DNA from: Ministeria vibrans ATCC 50519
Lineage: Eukaryota; Opisthokonta; Filasterea
Length of the DNA stretch: 64,000 bases
Assembly: GCA_943704425.1 (NCBI GenBank)
Contig: CALSCP010000883.1
Span: 62,001 to 126,000 of the forward strand
Reading direction: 5' to 3'
Made by a program: the position numbers and the translations under genes. A model generated the notes under the pieces. That model was not told where the DNA came from, did no database searches, and worked only from the letters and a program-made list of their open reading frames with translations. Below, one piece after another: positions 30,201-41,721 of this stretch (its first letter is position 1; each line of letters opens with the position of its first letter).

Positions 30201-30331
30201 CTCTCGCATACACCCTGTTAGGCTACACTTCCATCATTTGCTACGTCTTCTTCCTTATTCTCGGTTCCATTGGTTTTTTCTCGTCCCTCAGCTTTGTCAA
30301 GCATCTTTTTAAGCAACTCAAAACTGACTGA
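27300..30331 (+). CDS. Transmembrane 9 superfamily (nonaspanin) protein
   Basis: Ten exons (27300-27387, 27493-27615, 27895-28401, 28458-28580, 28760-28924, 28990-29193, 29267-29378, 29454-29672, 29784-29899, 30222-30331) join in perfect phase to 588 residues. A signal peptide is followed by the TM9SF lumenal domain ([27 protein letters not shown]). Then comes the conserved [14 protein letters not shown] segment and nine predicted hydrophobic helices, including [14 protein letters not shown] and STEDYRWWW. Closest recalled relatives are TM9SF3-like proteins. The C-terminus (KQLKTD) resembles the short Golgi-retention tail of the family. Nonaspanins act in Golgi/endosome membranes in sorting of polytopic proteins and in adhesion and phagocytosis. 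Introns 1 and 2 are CT- or A-rich; intron 9 (29900-30221) holds the ATCACTTTGT word. Confidence 0.95.
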
Positions 30332-30513
30332 GTTTCGGTGTGAGTTGTTCTCGCTCTTGTTTGGTGTTCCTCTCTCTGTCTATCACTATCACTTTGTTTC
30401 TTTCTCCCTCCCTCCCTCCTCTCTCTCTCTTTCTTTCTCTTTTTCTTAATGCAAATCCCAATGTACATCAAAAATTACCAAAAAAAAAAACACATTTCGT
30501 ATAGTATAAAGTG

Positions 30514-32098
30514 TTACAGACGATCAAAGGCTAACGCGATTTCGTCAACAAAGAGGCCGTGGCAGAAGAGGTACGATGAAACATGACCGCCGCTGAGTGG
30601 GGGAGAGCGGGCCGGGCACCAATGGCGGATGAGGGCCGCCGAGGACGGGTGTGGGATATATGCGTCGTGGGGGGCATGGGGAAGGGATGTGGATGTGCAC
30701 TATGAGTGAGTGTGTGACAATTTGTGTGTGTGAGTAGGATGTGTGATGTATGACTGATAAAAAATAATAATTTAATATGTTATATGTGTGTGTCACAGAA
30801 TGACAATTTGGGCATGTGTAATGTATGGTGTGTGTTTGTTTGCGTTAGATAGAATACTGTAACATATTTGACTTACGTTGCGTGGAGGACGCGTTGTCGT
30901 GAGGTTTGTGGCTTCGTCAAGGAGAATACGCATGGCATCTTCAATGTCGTATGCACCGTCTTGATGCTGTTGCTGCCTCTTGTGGTGTTGGGCGCGTGTA
31001 AGGAGTGCTGGTGGTGATATAAAGGCAAAAGAGTCGAGAAGGTGCTGGAGGGGCGGTGAATAGTCGGATTGGAGGGCGCGCCAGTCGACGGCCGAGCGCA
31101 TGACTCCACCGTCGACAAAGACATCGCGTGCCGTTGCAGCTGAGAGACACGGCACGCACACAAGTGGACGTTCCAGTGCTGAGCCCACAAGGGCTGCCAT
31201 ATGGCCACCCAGTGAGAATCCTAGGACGAGAAAAATGCGCGTGTTGGCAAAATGCGTGTGTTGGCACGGTTTGTTTGTTTTAGCACCTTGCACCCCCAAC
31301 TGATCCATGCCAAGTTGCCGCTCGGCCCAATTAAACAGCAACGCAGACTCAGCAATAACTCCGAGTCCCATGGTAAAGAGGTCGGAGAGGTAGTGCAGCG
31401 ACGAGCGGAACTGCGTTTTCGGCTTGCGCAGTCCGTAAAACGGGTTCTCGAGAATGATAGAGGCAATGCCGCGCTTTGCAAGCGGTACGGCAAGCATCGA
31501 ACGTCGTCGTGAGTAGTAGTGCTCGCCAGTGCCGCCGAGCAGAATGCAGAGTCGGCGAGCGGGGGAGGAAGAGCGGTGGACGGGCATGACCAGCTACGCA
31601 GAGACGAATCGACGAGTCAGATGGTTCTAGCACGCCTCTCAAAGCGCTCTAGCACGCGCGCGTGCGTGCGTGTGATGGGGCGTACTTCAAAGTGGGCTGT
31701 GTGGCTTTCAGAGGGGAGGATTCCCGGCAGGAGGGCGACGAGAGGGCTTTCAAAGGAGCCTTGGTGGCGTGTGAACAGCGGCGTCGTGGCCTTGTGGTCC
31801 AGGCGCACCTCGGGGGGGATGGCCGGGTTCAGCATTGCATGCCCGCTTGCGGAGAACGCCAGCTGTCTAGAGAGCGACGATCAGTATTCAGTCAGACGTT
31901 TTATTATAATTATCGTGTTCGTTTTTGAACTCACTTGAATTCAAGTAGACGTCGCAAATGACTCATTTGCCCCCATCCCTTGGTGAAAAAGCGTGTCTTC
32001 ATCACATACTGGCGGAATATGCGGTCGATGGCACTATGAATAACAACAAGTTAGGAATAAGCGAATTGACATCCCTCGTCTTACCTAACGTCATGCAT
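30514..32098 (-). CDS. ABHD18: ABHD18 (DUF2048) alpha/beta-hydrolase
   Basis: Six minus-strand exons, 32098-32085, 32033-31935, 31866-31656, 31593-31287, 31220-30877 and 30699-30514, keep phase and encode 386 residues. Family signatures appear in order: FFTKGWGQMSHLRRLLEF near the N-terminus, SPLVALLPGILPSES, LLGGTGEHYY, LENPFYGLRKPKTQ, SDLFTMGLGVIAESA, GFSLGGHMA (nucleophile-elbow position, with Ser), ATARDVFVDGGV, DAYIPH and GGHVSSYLFCHGLF, which supplies the C-terminal His. Members of this family are reported in cardiolipin/lipid metabolism in animals; substrate here is not shown by sequence. The first coding exon is only 14 nt (MHDV plus part of a codon). A TGAGTCA heptamer lies 126 bp upstream of the start. 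Confidence 0.92.
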
Positions 32099-32433
32099 TC
32101 TCGCCTCTCTCACAGCGAACAGTCCGCAGAGTCACTCCCCAGTGGAACGCACCACCGAGGGAACCTTATCTCCTACGAGAGAAGTAAAATTGAAATGATT
32201 AATATTGAGATTTGACATTTGAGTGAGTCATTCTTATCATGAGTCTACGACAGAATTAAATGAGTTAAAATACGCTGAGTCATAATTACCAATGTACCAT
32301 ATCACATATTTGATGACGATGAAAATATGAGTTGGCACTCAACCCTATTTTCAAATCACTTTCAAATTTCAATTCAACTTGTAAACTGTTTGCTAACTGT
32401 CAAGTGACACATTTTTTTTTGCCACTTCCCACG

Positions 32434-32843
32434 ATGCCGACAAAGCCAGGCACGACCCATCGCCACCCCAGTTGGAAAGCAGTGACGAAGCCGAGCGCCG
32501 AGAAGAGTGTCGCGCGGCGCCCACTGTCGCACAAAGAGATGATCGAGCGAGCGCACGATCGCCTCAGCGAACCAACCTCCGTCGTTGCGTATGCGCGTCC
32601 CCTCGTCATCCTCCTGCTCTTTTTTGCACTCCATCACATCTGGTGGACTATCCAGGCCAAGATCGTCCCCGACTTCACGCCCGGCCGCAAGCCTTTGCCT
32701 GTCCATCTCGTAAGACACACACGAAAAAGAAACGAGAAAAAAAGCAAAAGTCGCAACTCACACTGACGTATTGCGCGTAGACCAACCTGTGTCCTCCCGG
32801 AATCGACTGCCAAGCAGACGTCGTCACATCGCAGCTGCTCTAG
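32434..32843 (+). CDS. Small single-pass membrane protein, unknown
   Basis: Two exons, 32434-32709 and 32781-32843, join in phase to a 112-residue protein. After a basic, Lys/Arg/Ser-rich N-terminal ~50 residues (KPSAEKSVARRPLSHKE) there is one hydrophobic helix (PLVILLLFFALHHIWW). A short tail with two Cys (LCPPGIDC) follows. No family is recognised. The intron has clean borders (CTC/GTAAGA and GCGTAG). The start lies 335 bp from the divergent ABHD18 start. Topology is probably N-in/C-out by the positive-inside rule. The call is supported by phase and codon use, not by homology. Confidence 0.6.
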
Positions 32844-34585
32844 CGCGCTGTAGACGAGCAGGGCGCCACAGATGCGCTGCTTCGCTTATTTTCTGCTTCT
32901 CTCTATATAAAACCCTTATGTAACCGCCTGGAAAACCCACCAAGTCCCCCTGAGACACCCATCTGAATGAGCCTACTTGTGTGTGCTGTTGTTTTGTTCG
33001 CTACCTTAGAACGCGGTTGCGTAGAACGTCACAACGGCAGAAACGGCAGAAACCCGGCAGAAGCAGGTTGCCTCACCACCAACCACCGCAGTGCGGTACG
33101 GGGGCCGCCCGCGCGTGCCTGCGCTGGTGGAGTCGCTTTGAGAGTGCCGGAGTTGGGCTTGGTGAGGGCTGGGCGGCGCACTGCATCCTTTGCTTGGCTG
33201 TTCAGCCCCATTGTTATTCGCTTGCGTAATGGATCGCTTATTGTCTTTTCCCCGATGATTCAAAGAGAGAATGATCTGGCCACCCGCAGCGTCCATACAG
33301 CCATGCGTGTCGCCTGACTGCGCGTGTGTTGAGTTAGTTGATGGTGAGAATAGTCACGAGAATACAGGATGCGCAGCGAAGAATCGGCGGAGATATTAAC
33401 AGAAGAGTCAACAATCTCTCCCTCTCTCCTTCTCTCGACATTCTACATGCCAGAGAAGCTGTGAAAGGACACAGATTTGAAGTTTAGCACAATAACCGCG
33501 TGTGTCTTGGTCTCAATAGAAAGTTCGGGCGCTGCTTTTAACCACGTTTTAACGATCGTTTATTTCTCTATTATTCTGCCGGACGGAAAAAACGCAAAAG
33601 AAAAAAAGAAAAAAAATGTCGCGACACCTTTACATCTTAGCAACGCGCACTAGCGCACTCCTTCCTAATCAGTCATGACACTTTCGCCAATCGCCATTCT
33701 CTGGAGTCTGGACGTATGTACTGTGTAGCCGGTAGCAACAGGCAAACGTGACATGAGAAAATCAAATCATAAAGCCATTGTGATGTGCAAGACATTATAT
33801 AATCCGATGAATGAGAGCAACGATATCACTGACGGCTCGAGAGACGAGATCACGAGAAGTGACGAGAACAGTGACTAGCGACATGTACTCTAGTTCCTAC
33901 TCTCGAAAAAGTTCACATGTGAGCTGAATTTTCATCTTCTTTTCATCACCCATTAATCTTATAAATCACCCGTCGAAGGCTGAGCATTGAATTATATTCT
34001 CTTATATTAGCAACACTTCAACACCCAGCAATCATCCAACAGTTTACCTTTTTGCAGTGGAGCAACGGTGTCTTGGTAGGTCATCAATTTTGGCCTTATT
34101 TGTCGGGCCTTGCACATTACTAATTTGTTGTTATTTTCCCATCATTATACCAATATAGTTACTTTCACCACATAGTGACCACATACACAGGCCGGTGCCC
34201 CGCCATCCTACCAGCGTCGCTTCTCTTTCACTGCCCGCCATTGTATGACGTATATACGAAGCGTCTCAGAATCGGGCGTTGCTGTTTCGCAGGTGGGTGT
34301 TCTCGGGTGTGAGTCCGAATTCCTCCAATATTCGTCGCACGCTTGCTGCGAGAGTGTGTCTGACTATCTGTATATCTATGGATGCTCCGTTTTCTTGTTG
34401 CTAGCATATGGCGGAAGCATTGTATTACTCTTCATTGTACGATATTAATTTTCATCTCCCTTGAGTTAAGTAAACTGTGTAAAACGAATTCTTAAGTCTT
34501 GTGGTTTTGTTTGAGTGTTTCGAGTTATTTCGACAATTCGACTTTTCTTTTTCACTTTTTCTTTATATATTGCGTCTGTCGATCT
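32844..34585. other. 1.7-kb spacer without supported gene
   Basis: No convincing coding exon is seen. At 33015-33190 there is a GC-rich island that gives open frames on both strands (116 aa plus, 96 aa minus) with no recognisable domain. The rest is AT-rich, with many GAGTGA/GTCACT-like words at 33330-33900. Promoter and 5' UTR of the gene starting at 34586 should lie at the right end. A noncoding RNA cannot be excluded. Confidence 0.5.
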
Positions 34586-34994
34586 ATGCTGCTTCCAGTA
34601 CTCCTTGGCATACTGGCTGTGGCGTGGGGCGCAACCCCGCCCGGCACTGTGGACGTCTTTGTGATGGACTGCAACCAAAAGATTCACCTGGCGCCCTCTC
34701 TGATTGCGTCGACCGTCGACCTCGCGCCTCTCATCCGCGCCTACTATGCGCAAAACTATCAGAGGACCGTCGACGCCATCCGCTGCCACTGTCCGGGCTT
34801 GTCGCAACCGCAAATCGACGAATACTTTGCGCCCACCCTTTCCAACCTCCTGCGCGCCTGGCAGAACCCGCTGCACCAAGTACGACCCTAGCCCCTCCAT
34901 CCCATGACTCGTGTCCTTCCCAGTAGCGCTCCGCCCTTTCCCCCTCGCTCCCCTCAAATTCGTTCACGAGAGGTCACTCACACACTCTGACTCG

Positions 34995-35050
<56 letters not shown>

Positions 35051-38000
35051 CGGATCTCGATGCCATTGTGAGCGCTCAGGGATGCACACCCTTCACCCAC
35101 GACTACGCCAACTTCAACCAGACTGTCTTTGGCCTTTCTCCAACCACCCTGCCGTCGACATGCAACTACGCGACCTATCCAAGCGACGGCTGTCTCTTTT
35201 CCTACAAAGTACACTAAAAAGATGATACTCCATCTTTCTCATCCCTCTTTCTCTTTATCTCTCTTTCTCTTTATCTCTCTCTCTCTTTTTCTCACTTTAG
35301 CTTCCTAATCGATATGGCTTTGCCACCGTCAATGTGGCCATTCGTGAGTGTGGTACAGACCCCACAGCGGCGCCGTTTGTGTCGGTGACGTGCTTTGGAC
35401 CCAACTGCGAGACGTTTTTTGAGCCATGTTTCAATTCAGATGACTGCAGCGGCACTGGAGCACTGGGACAACAGGGTGTGTGTATTCCTTTGGTCAACTT
35501 TGCGACGTGGGACCAGTGGAATCTTGAGACTCTCTCAGTGCCCCAGACACTCAGTGCCTATTTTGACATCCTTGGCGTGTACCCCGACAACTCGACGAGC
35601 GAGACCAACGCGCGCTGCTTCAACGTGCAAACGCCATACGCTGCGCCACTGACGGTGTCTGAGTCGCCGGTCACGGGCGATCTGACACTGCTCCAGCGGT
35701 CCATTGGTGAGATTGCCCTCGAGGCGGGCGCCTCCTTTGTCCGCCAAACCTATTACAATATTGCGGGCCAGGCATACTCGGGGCATGCCAACCTTCTTGC
35801 CTTCTGCGACATCATTCCCGTCGTTGACCGTCTCCTCGAGAATGGCTCCAAGCGAAACTACACCTACGCAACCACGCTGGCGGGCGTGCCCATCAATATG
35901 ACGGTGGACAACCTCGCCTCAATCGCCTACCTCGACATCTTCTTTCCCCCCACCACGCCACCCCCCTTCACCATCCCCTTTATCAACTACTACTCCATTT
36001 TTACCGCCGCCAATGCGCTCCTCGCCCACCAAACCACGATTGCCTCGCAGGTTCTCGACCAATACGTGGCGCTCGTCTCCGCCAAGTTTGACATCATCGA
36101 CGTTGCTCAGTCAATTGTCACAAACTACCTTCCCCAGGCCATCCAGTACTGCAAAGCTCACTACCCCAACAGTTTTGACTGCGAGCGTCTTTCCGTTCTT
36201 GAACTCACGTCAGCAAAACCCCAACGTCGACGATTCCATTCTAATTCTTCTCTTTGTTGTTGTTGTTGTTTTTCTTTTTTTTGTTTTTTTTTTTGTAACT
36301 CTCAGATTGTACTGTGAGCAACAGGTAGAACAAACCAATCTGACGTATTGCTACAGCCAGAATGTGTCGACACTGGCCAAGTGTGAGTGTGACTTGATGA
36401 TGCGCGGAGTGGACTTTATCTCCAACTCCGTGTGTGCCAGTGTCCTAAGCAACGACACGACCATTTCGCAGTGTCAGGCAGGCGCTCAGTCGCAGTACGT
36501 GGATTTGATTGACTCCACAGCCACACCAAGTGTGTGGCGTTGGTCTATCGATGCGTGTGTGGCGAGCGACTCTGTTGACCAGGTGCACTATGTGGGTCCT
36601 CATCCGGCGTGTGCTGCTCTGCACGAGCACGATCGTCTCGAGGCGTGTCGCTGCTCGTTTGCCTTTGCACTGATGCTGCAACACGCACCCATGGCGCCTG
36701 ATGCGTCGCCTGCGCTTCGTTTTGATGGCATCGTTGAAAATGTGCCACCGGCATTTAATCAAACACTACGTGAAATGTGGCTTGGGGATTGTGTGCTGAC
36801 AAACACGTCATTGTCGTGTCCGCACAACGCAATCCTTCCGTGGGACGGTGCTATGAGTATCGCGGGCGCGCCTGCGGGTGTGTTTAGTACAAGCCGCATG
36901 CAAGGCACGGCGTTTCCGCAGCCCTTCTTTGTATCGCCACCGTCGGCCGCCGACACCATTGCGACCACGGTCGACCAGGCAAGCATGACGCTGTTGAGTC
37001 TCGAATGCGATGGTACTGTGTCGTTGCTTCCAAGTACGCACTCTTCGATGAGTTTGGGTGCCGCCTTTGTCACGCGTGCCTTTGACGAGGTTGCTTCGGG
37101 CATGCTTGAGCCGCTCTTCAAGTGTCGCTACTCCGATCCCATCCAGTACAGCGCCTTTTCGTTTCAGGCCGAGTTTGATCCGTTCAGCCCCGCCTTCTGG
37201 CTCAACATGTTTACGGCGGCGCATCCCCCGGCACAAGTAGGTAACACGCCCTCGCCCACGCTCTTTGAGGGTCTCTCTCGTCTGTGGTATGGCCAGATGG
37301 ATGGCTCGCCGCTGCGTGTCAACATGCCGTCTACGTGCAGTCTGTTGCACTGGCTTGTCAAGGGTGAGTGCGCCTTTGACTTTACGGCACTCCCGCAACT
37401 CTTGCCGGGTGTCGACGCAACCCTCCAAGTTGTTCTGAAGACATGCTCGGCTTCGCCCATGGGCGTGCCTGCGATTGCACTCACTTGCAAGGGCACTTCA
37501 TGCGAGTCCATCTTTGACCCAAAGCACTCTCTTCAGTTCTGCTCTTCTGCCCACCCGTGTGCCAACGCGCAAGCCACCTGCGAGCCCCTCCACAACCTTC
37601 TTGCCCAGTTTGCAGCAAGCCGTCCCGCACGCACGCGTGCCGATGGCGTGCCTCGTCGCAACCGTCCCGGCGCTGGCTTTACCGGTCCCGGCAGTTTCTT
37701 TTGGGGTGCGCTCCCGAACGACACGTGCAGCAACATTGATCATGCAGTGCTCTCCATCATTCAGTTTGTGCAGCGCACCACTGGCCAACAGCCTCTCTTC
37801 ACCACTGTCGACGCCACCAACGGCTTCTGCAACAGTCTCAACCTTACCACGCTTGCTACGCAAGCTGCCTCCCTGCTCATTCCCAACTCAGCCAACAACA
37901 CCCTCACCGTCATGGGTCTGTCATCGTACACCGCTCCTACTCCCAATCCCAACCCCAACCCTAACAACAACAACGGTGGCAGCTCAACCACCACCACCGT

Positions 38001-38122
38001 CGTTGTCGTTATCATGGTTATCTTGGCGATTGTCGTCGTTGCTCTTGTTGCTCTCTGGATCCGCCGTCGTTCCCGTACCCCTCGCGTTCAGTTTCAAGAT
38101 CTCGGAGAGAGCGTAAGAGAAA

Positions 38123-38167
<45 letters not shown>

Positions 38168-38291
38168 TATTACTATTATTATTATTAAATTTTTATCAAT
38201 AATAATTTTCTAAATTGTTAATAATTACTTTTGTTTTGTTTTTGTGTGTTTTTTTTTGTTCTAGCTCTTGCACAATGATGAGGATATTTAA
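34586..38291 (+). CDS. Cysteine-rich type I membrane protein with internal duplication, unknown
   Basis: Exons 34586-34879, 35050-35208, 35301-36208, 36306-38112 and 38265-38291 join in phase to 1,064 residues. A signal peptide (MLLPVLLGILAVAWG) begins the protein. The ectodomain is rich in Cys and N-glycosylation sequons. It contains two related modules: one with TCFGPNCETFF...CIPL near 35390-35500 and one with LTCKGTSCESIF...CEPL near 37480-37600. Each is followed by a ~150-residue stretch. A Pro/Asn-rich linker and a strong transmembrane helix (VVVVIMVILAIVVVALVALW) lie at about 37995-38060, followed by a short basic tail. The final 27-nt exon adds LLHNDEDI. Intron 1 has (ATT)n. I recognise no family; a surface receptor or coat protein is the plainest inference. 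Confidence 0.8.
34998..35046 (+). repeat. (ATT)n microsatellite in intron
   Basis: About 16 ATT units precede the 3' splice site of the first intron of the cysteine-rich membrane protein gene, where they may stand in for a polypyrimidine tract. Confidence 0.9.
38126..38168 (+). repeat. (AAT)n microsatellite in last intron
   Basis: About 14 AAT units begin just after the donor of the last intron (38113-38264) of the cysteine-rich membrane protein gene. Reading through would stop at TAA after SVREK. Confidence 0.9.
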
Positions 38292-38661
38292 ACATATTTT
38301 AAACTATTCTTATTTATTTTCTTAATGAACGAGTTATTATTATAAACTTTTCACTTCCATTTATTCATTATTTTTGTTGTGGTATGAATCTGTTCTCATA
38401 AAATAAAATATTTTTAATTGCTACCAAAGAGATATAATTTGGTTTTTCTCAAATGTGGGGTCGACGTCAGCTTGTAGAACGGCCGGCAAGAAAATTAATC
38501 ATTATTCCTACAGTCAAGAATTGAGAATTGTATTGTTTCACTTTTCACTTTTCAGTGATTTCTCTTTTATTTGTGTATTTTCTCTGTTGTCATATTGTCG
38601 TCTTTAGCCAGTGGGTATTATTTTCACGAGCAATCGCATTCTTTGCACTTTCTCAATTGAA
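38292..38661. other. AT-rich tandem-gene spacer
   Basis: This 370-bp spacer lies between the stop of the cysteine-rich membrane protein and the proposed start of the PH-domain gene. It holds AATAAAATA near 38402, a possible polyadenylation signal, and otherwise featureless AT-rich DNA. Confidence 0.4.
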
Positions 38662-41098
38662 ATGGAGGTACACTTCGAGTGTCTTAATAATCATTGTGTC
38701 TTTTTCCTGACTCGTCAATTTGGCGTTCCTTTGACTTCCCTCCCTCCTTCGACAGTCGCAAGAAGGTAAAGCATGTCAACACGAAAGGGATCCGCTGCGC
38801 AGTGGTGCTGAAGGATGTCCCCATTTGACAGGACCGCCTCCGATTGTGTCGAGCAAGCCAACGTTTGTGCCTAAGCCGCGCACGACCGTTGTCAAGGCTC
38901 CCCCACGCCCTGCGCCTTCGCGAGACACCGCCCGACCGACCAACGCAGCGGCCGCGCCGCCTGCACCGGCCGAGACGCCCAACGGGAGGCAGACGGCCGT
39001 TGCCGATTCTGCGCCCAACGCCGCTCTCTCGAAAGCACCCTCGTCCGGGAGACCCCCGCCACCGCGCGCGCCAGCAGCTGCAGCCAAAGAAGCAACAGCA
39101 ACATCCGAACAGACGGAAGCGACGGGAAGGGAGACATCGCTGTCGCAGGCGCCAGTCAAGAAGCCTCCTGTTGCCGGGCGACCGCCGCCGCCGCGAGCGC
39201 CCGTCAAGAAGGGTTCGCACACAACAACAACAACGGAGTTGACGTGGTCGTGTTAACACAGGAGTTGTCTTTCCTTCTTTTCAGAGACGAGTGAGGGATC
39301 CGTGAATCAGACTGTATCAAATTCAGAGCCAGTGCAATTGCAAGCACCACCACGAAAGCACGCTGCGAAAAAGGACAAGGAAACGGTAAGCAGACGTAAA
39401 ATAAAAAAGCGACTCATTTATGTTTGTTTCATCTATAGACGACAGAACGCAACGTTAGTCGAGAGCTCTCGCCTCAATCTTCAACGACAACAGAGACACC
39501 CACAGCACCAATACCACCAGTAGCAACCGAATCCCCCAAACGCGGTGCCCCTCCTCCCCGACCCGCTCCCCCGGCACGACCACCACCCCCAACCCGCAAA
39601 CCAGAAGGTGCAAAGAAGAAAAAAGAAAGAAAAAAAAAGCGAAGCATGGTTGCAATAACACCCATACATTGTCAATCACTCTTCCGTCCAATTTTAGCCA
39701 ACCGGTCCACTGCGCTCCCCACCGCCTCTACTAGCACCACTGCCTCCACCACATCCACCACTACTACTCCTTCTTCGTCGACCACCAGTGTCGCTTCCTC
39801 GTCTACTCCGTCAAAGGCCGATCTTGTTGAGAGTTCTCTTGTGCGCACCAGAACAACTCCCGCTCCCACGTCAAACGTGGTCGGATCAAAGGTCCTTGAA
39901 AACGAGCGGAATTCAAATCAAAACTCAGTGATCCATCATGTTTACATCAGTTTCCTCTCTAATCGTCACTCCATTATGTTTGCACGCTACACTTTTTCTT
40001 CATGCAATCCCATCCACTCGATCACACACACGGCATATTCCCCACAGACACACTCACACCCTCCACCACCACCACAGGTCCATAACGCCATTGCCCCACG
40101 TCGTCTCGAGCGGCCCCCCGACAGCGTCTACGCCGCTGCTCATGCCGCTGCCATGGTTGCAGCAGGTAACGAAGAGCCCGATGAGTATGCTCTCAAGATG
40201 ATGATCCCTCAGGAGAAGGGTCTCGATCCCTTTCGCGGTGGTTTCCCCGGTAACTATATGTATCTATTGTTTAATCTTTCAATCTTTGTTTTCGCCTTTC
40301 TTCCTTTTACACTCTGACTCTCACGACGTCTTTACGTTTTCAAATCTTTCTTTTTTTTCACACACTTTCGCTCATCAACCATCTCAACTAAACAATGTTT
40401 TTAATCTCCCAACCATAAACACACGCACACACGAATTATATCTATACATATTTTTATACATACTAACAACTCCCCACCCTCAGCGGTTGACCTCATCACC
40501 GCCGTCAGCACGAGCGGCCACCGTGTCCCCGATGGTATGACTGTCCGTCGCACCTCCTGTGTCGGTTACCTCTACAAATTGGGTGCCATGCGCAAGAACT
40601 GGAAGTACCGCTACTTTGAATTGAACACCATGTCGACCAGTCCCGATCCCAACGATGCTCCGGGACTGCGCTACAGAGTCGATCATACGTCGACGGAACT
40701 CAAAGTATCGTTAATTGCAATTGCACTTTTTACTTTTTGTGTTTTTTTTTTGTTTGTTTGAGAGTACTGTCTCTCTCTCTCTATCACTTTGTATCACTTT
40801 GTTTCTGTCTCTTCACTTTGCTTCTTTCTCCTTCCTCTCTCTCTCTCTTTGCTTTGTTTCTTTTTCCTTCTTCTCTTTCTCTCTCTCTGACACTTGCTTC
40901 GTCTCTTTCTTCCATGCTCCTTAGGGGTTTATCGCCTTGTCGACTGTCAAGAGCGTCGAGATTGCCAATTTGCCGTCCGACGGTTTCTACTACTTCGACA
41001 TCAAAGCGGGCGATCGAACTTATCAGATGCGCACTTACAACAAGCAATGCATTGCCGTGTGGGTGGCGCTTCTCAAGGCTTGCATTGGCAAGTATTAG
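38662..41098 (+). CDS. Proline-rich protein with C-terminal PH domain
   Basis: Exons 38662-38667, 38756-38765, 38832-39212, 39285-39385, 39439-39607, 39698-39891, 40078-40249, 40484-40704 and 40925-41098 join in phase to 475 residues. The first two are micro-exons (6 and 10 nt) giving MESQEG; I chose them because the third exon's frame has no ATG after an upstream stop and the borders (GAG/GTACAC, GACAG, AAG/GTAAAG) fit. The N-terminal ~270 residues are Pro/Ala/Thr-rich, with two copies of GRPPPPRAP and a PPPRPAPPARPPPP run, likely SH3/WW/EVH1 ligands. A Ser/Thr stretch follows. The last ~130 residues form a PH domain: GYLYKLGAMRKNWKYRYFEL, then IALSTVKSVEI, YYFDI and AVWVALLKA. A role in membrane-linked cytoskeletal scaffolding is inferred. 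The donor at 39892 (GTCCTT) is weak. Confidence 0.75.
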
Positions 41099-41680
41099 CT
41101 GAACCTGTGAAACTTTACACTTCTATACTCAAAAGAAACCAACACCCTTTTTTTCAACCCTCGAAAAACACTTTTGTCACGATAAAACCCAAACTTCTCG
41201 TTTTATAGTCAAACAAGTCATTTTTTCGATAGAGTGAGTGCCACTCCTCCGTCAAAGGTGCGCGAGAAAATTCTGGCTTGATTGAGCGAGTTGATCAGTG
41301 ATCACGAAAATGATCAGTGAATATATAACGCGCCGTTTCCCTTAACAAAAGAGACCACCTTTACACGTGCATTGCTCTGCTTCTGTGTTGGCCATTCGTT
41401 GCCCGGACCGTGCGGCAGAGGTCTTTCTGGGCGCATAAAGTGAGCGAAAAGGACTTACAAAACACAGATTTATTTCACAATTGGACCGAATGGCCCACAC
41501 GAGACGGTCGCACGAGACAGCAGGAGATTCAGGGTTAGTTGTGATCAACTGATCGCAGCCCATTACGAGTTGTCTTTTTCTGACGCGAACATCCCTGTTC
41601 GACCTTCTACGGTCGGATGGCCCAATTGGATAAGGCGCCTGCCTACGGTCACCAGTTTCGTTTTTTTTGTTTTTTTTTTC

Positions 41681-41721
<41 letters not shown>

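Noticed and set aside
32967-33317. 116-codon plus-strand frame in spacer
   Set aside because: No homology, no neighbouring exons, and it coincides with a GC-rich island that is open on both strands.
34245-34448. 67-codon plus-strand frame
   Set aside because: No splice partner, no signal of coding bias and no recognisable motif.
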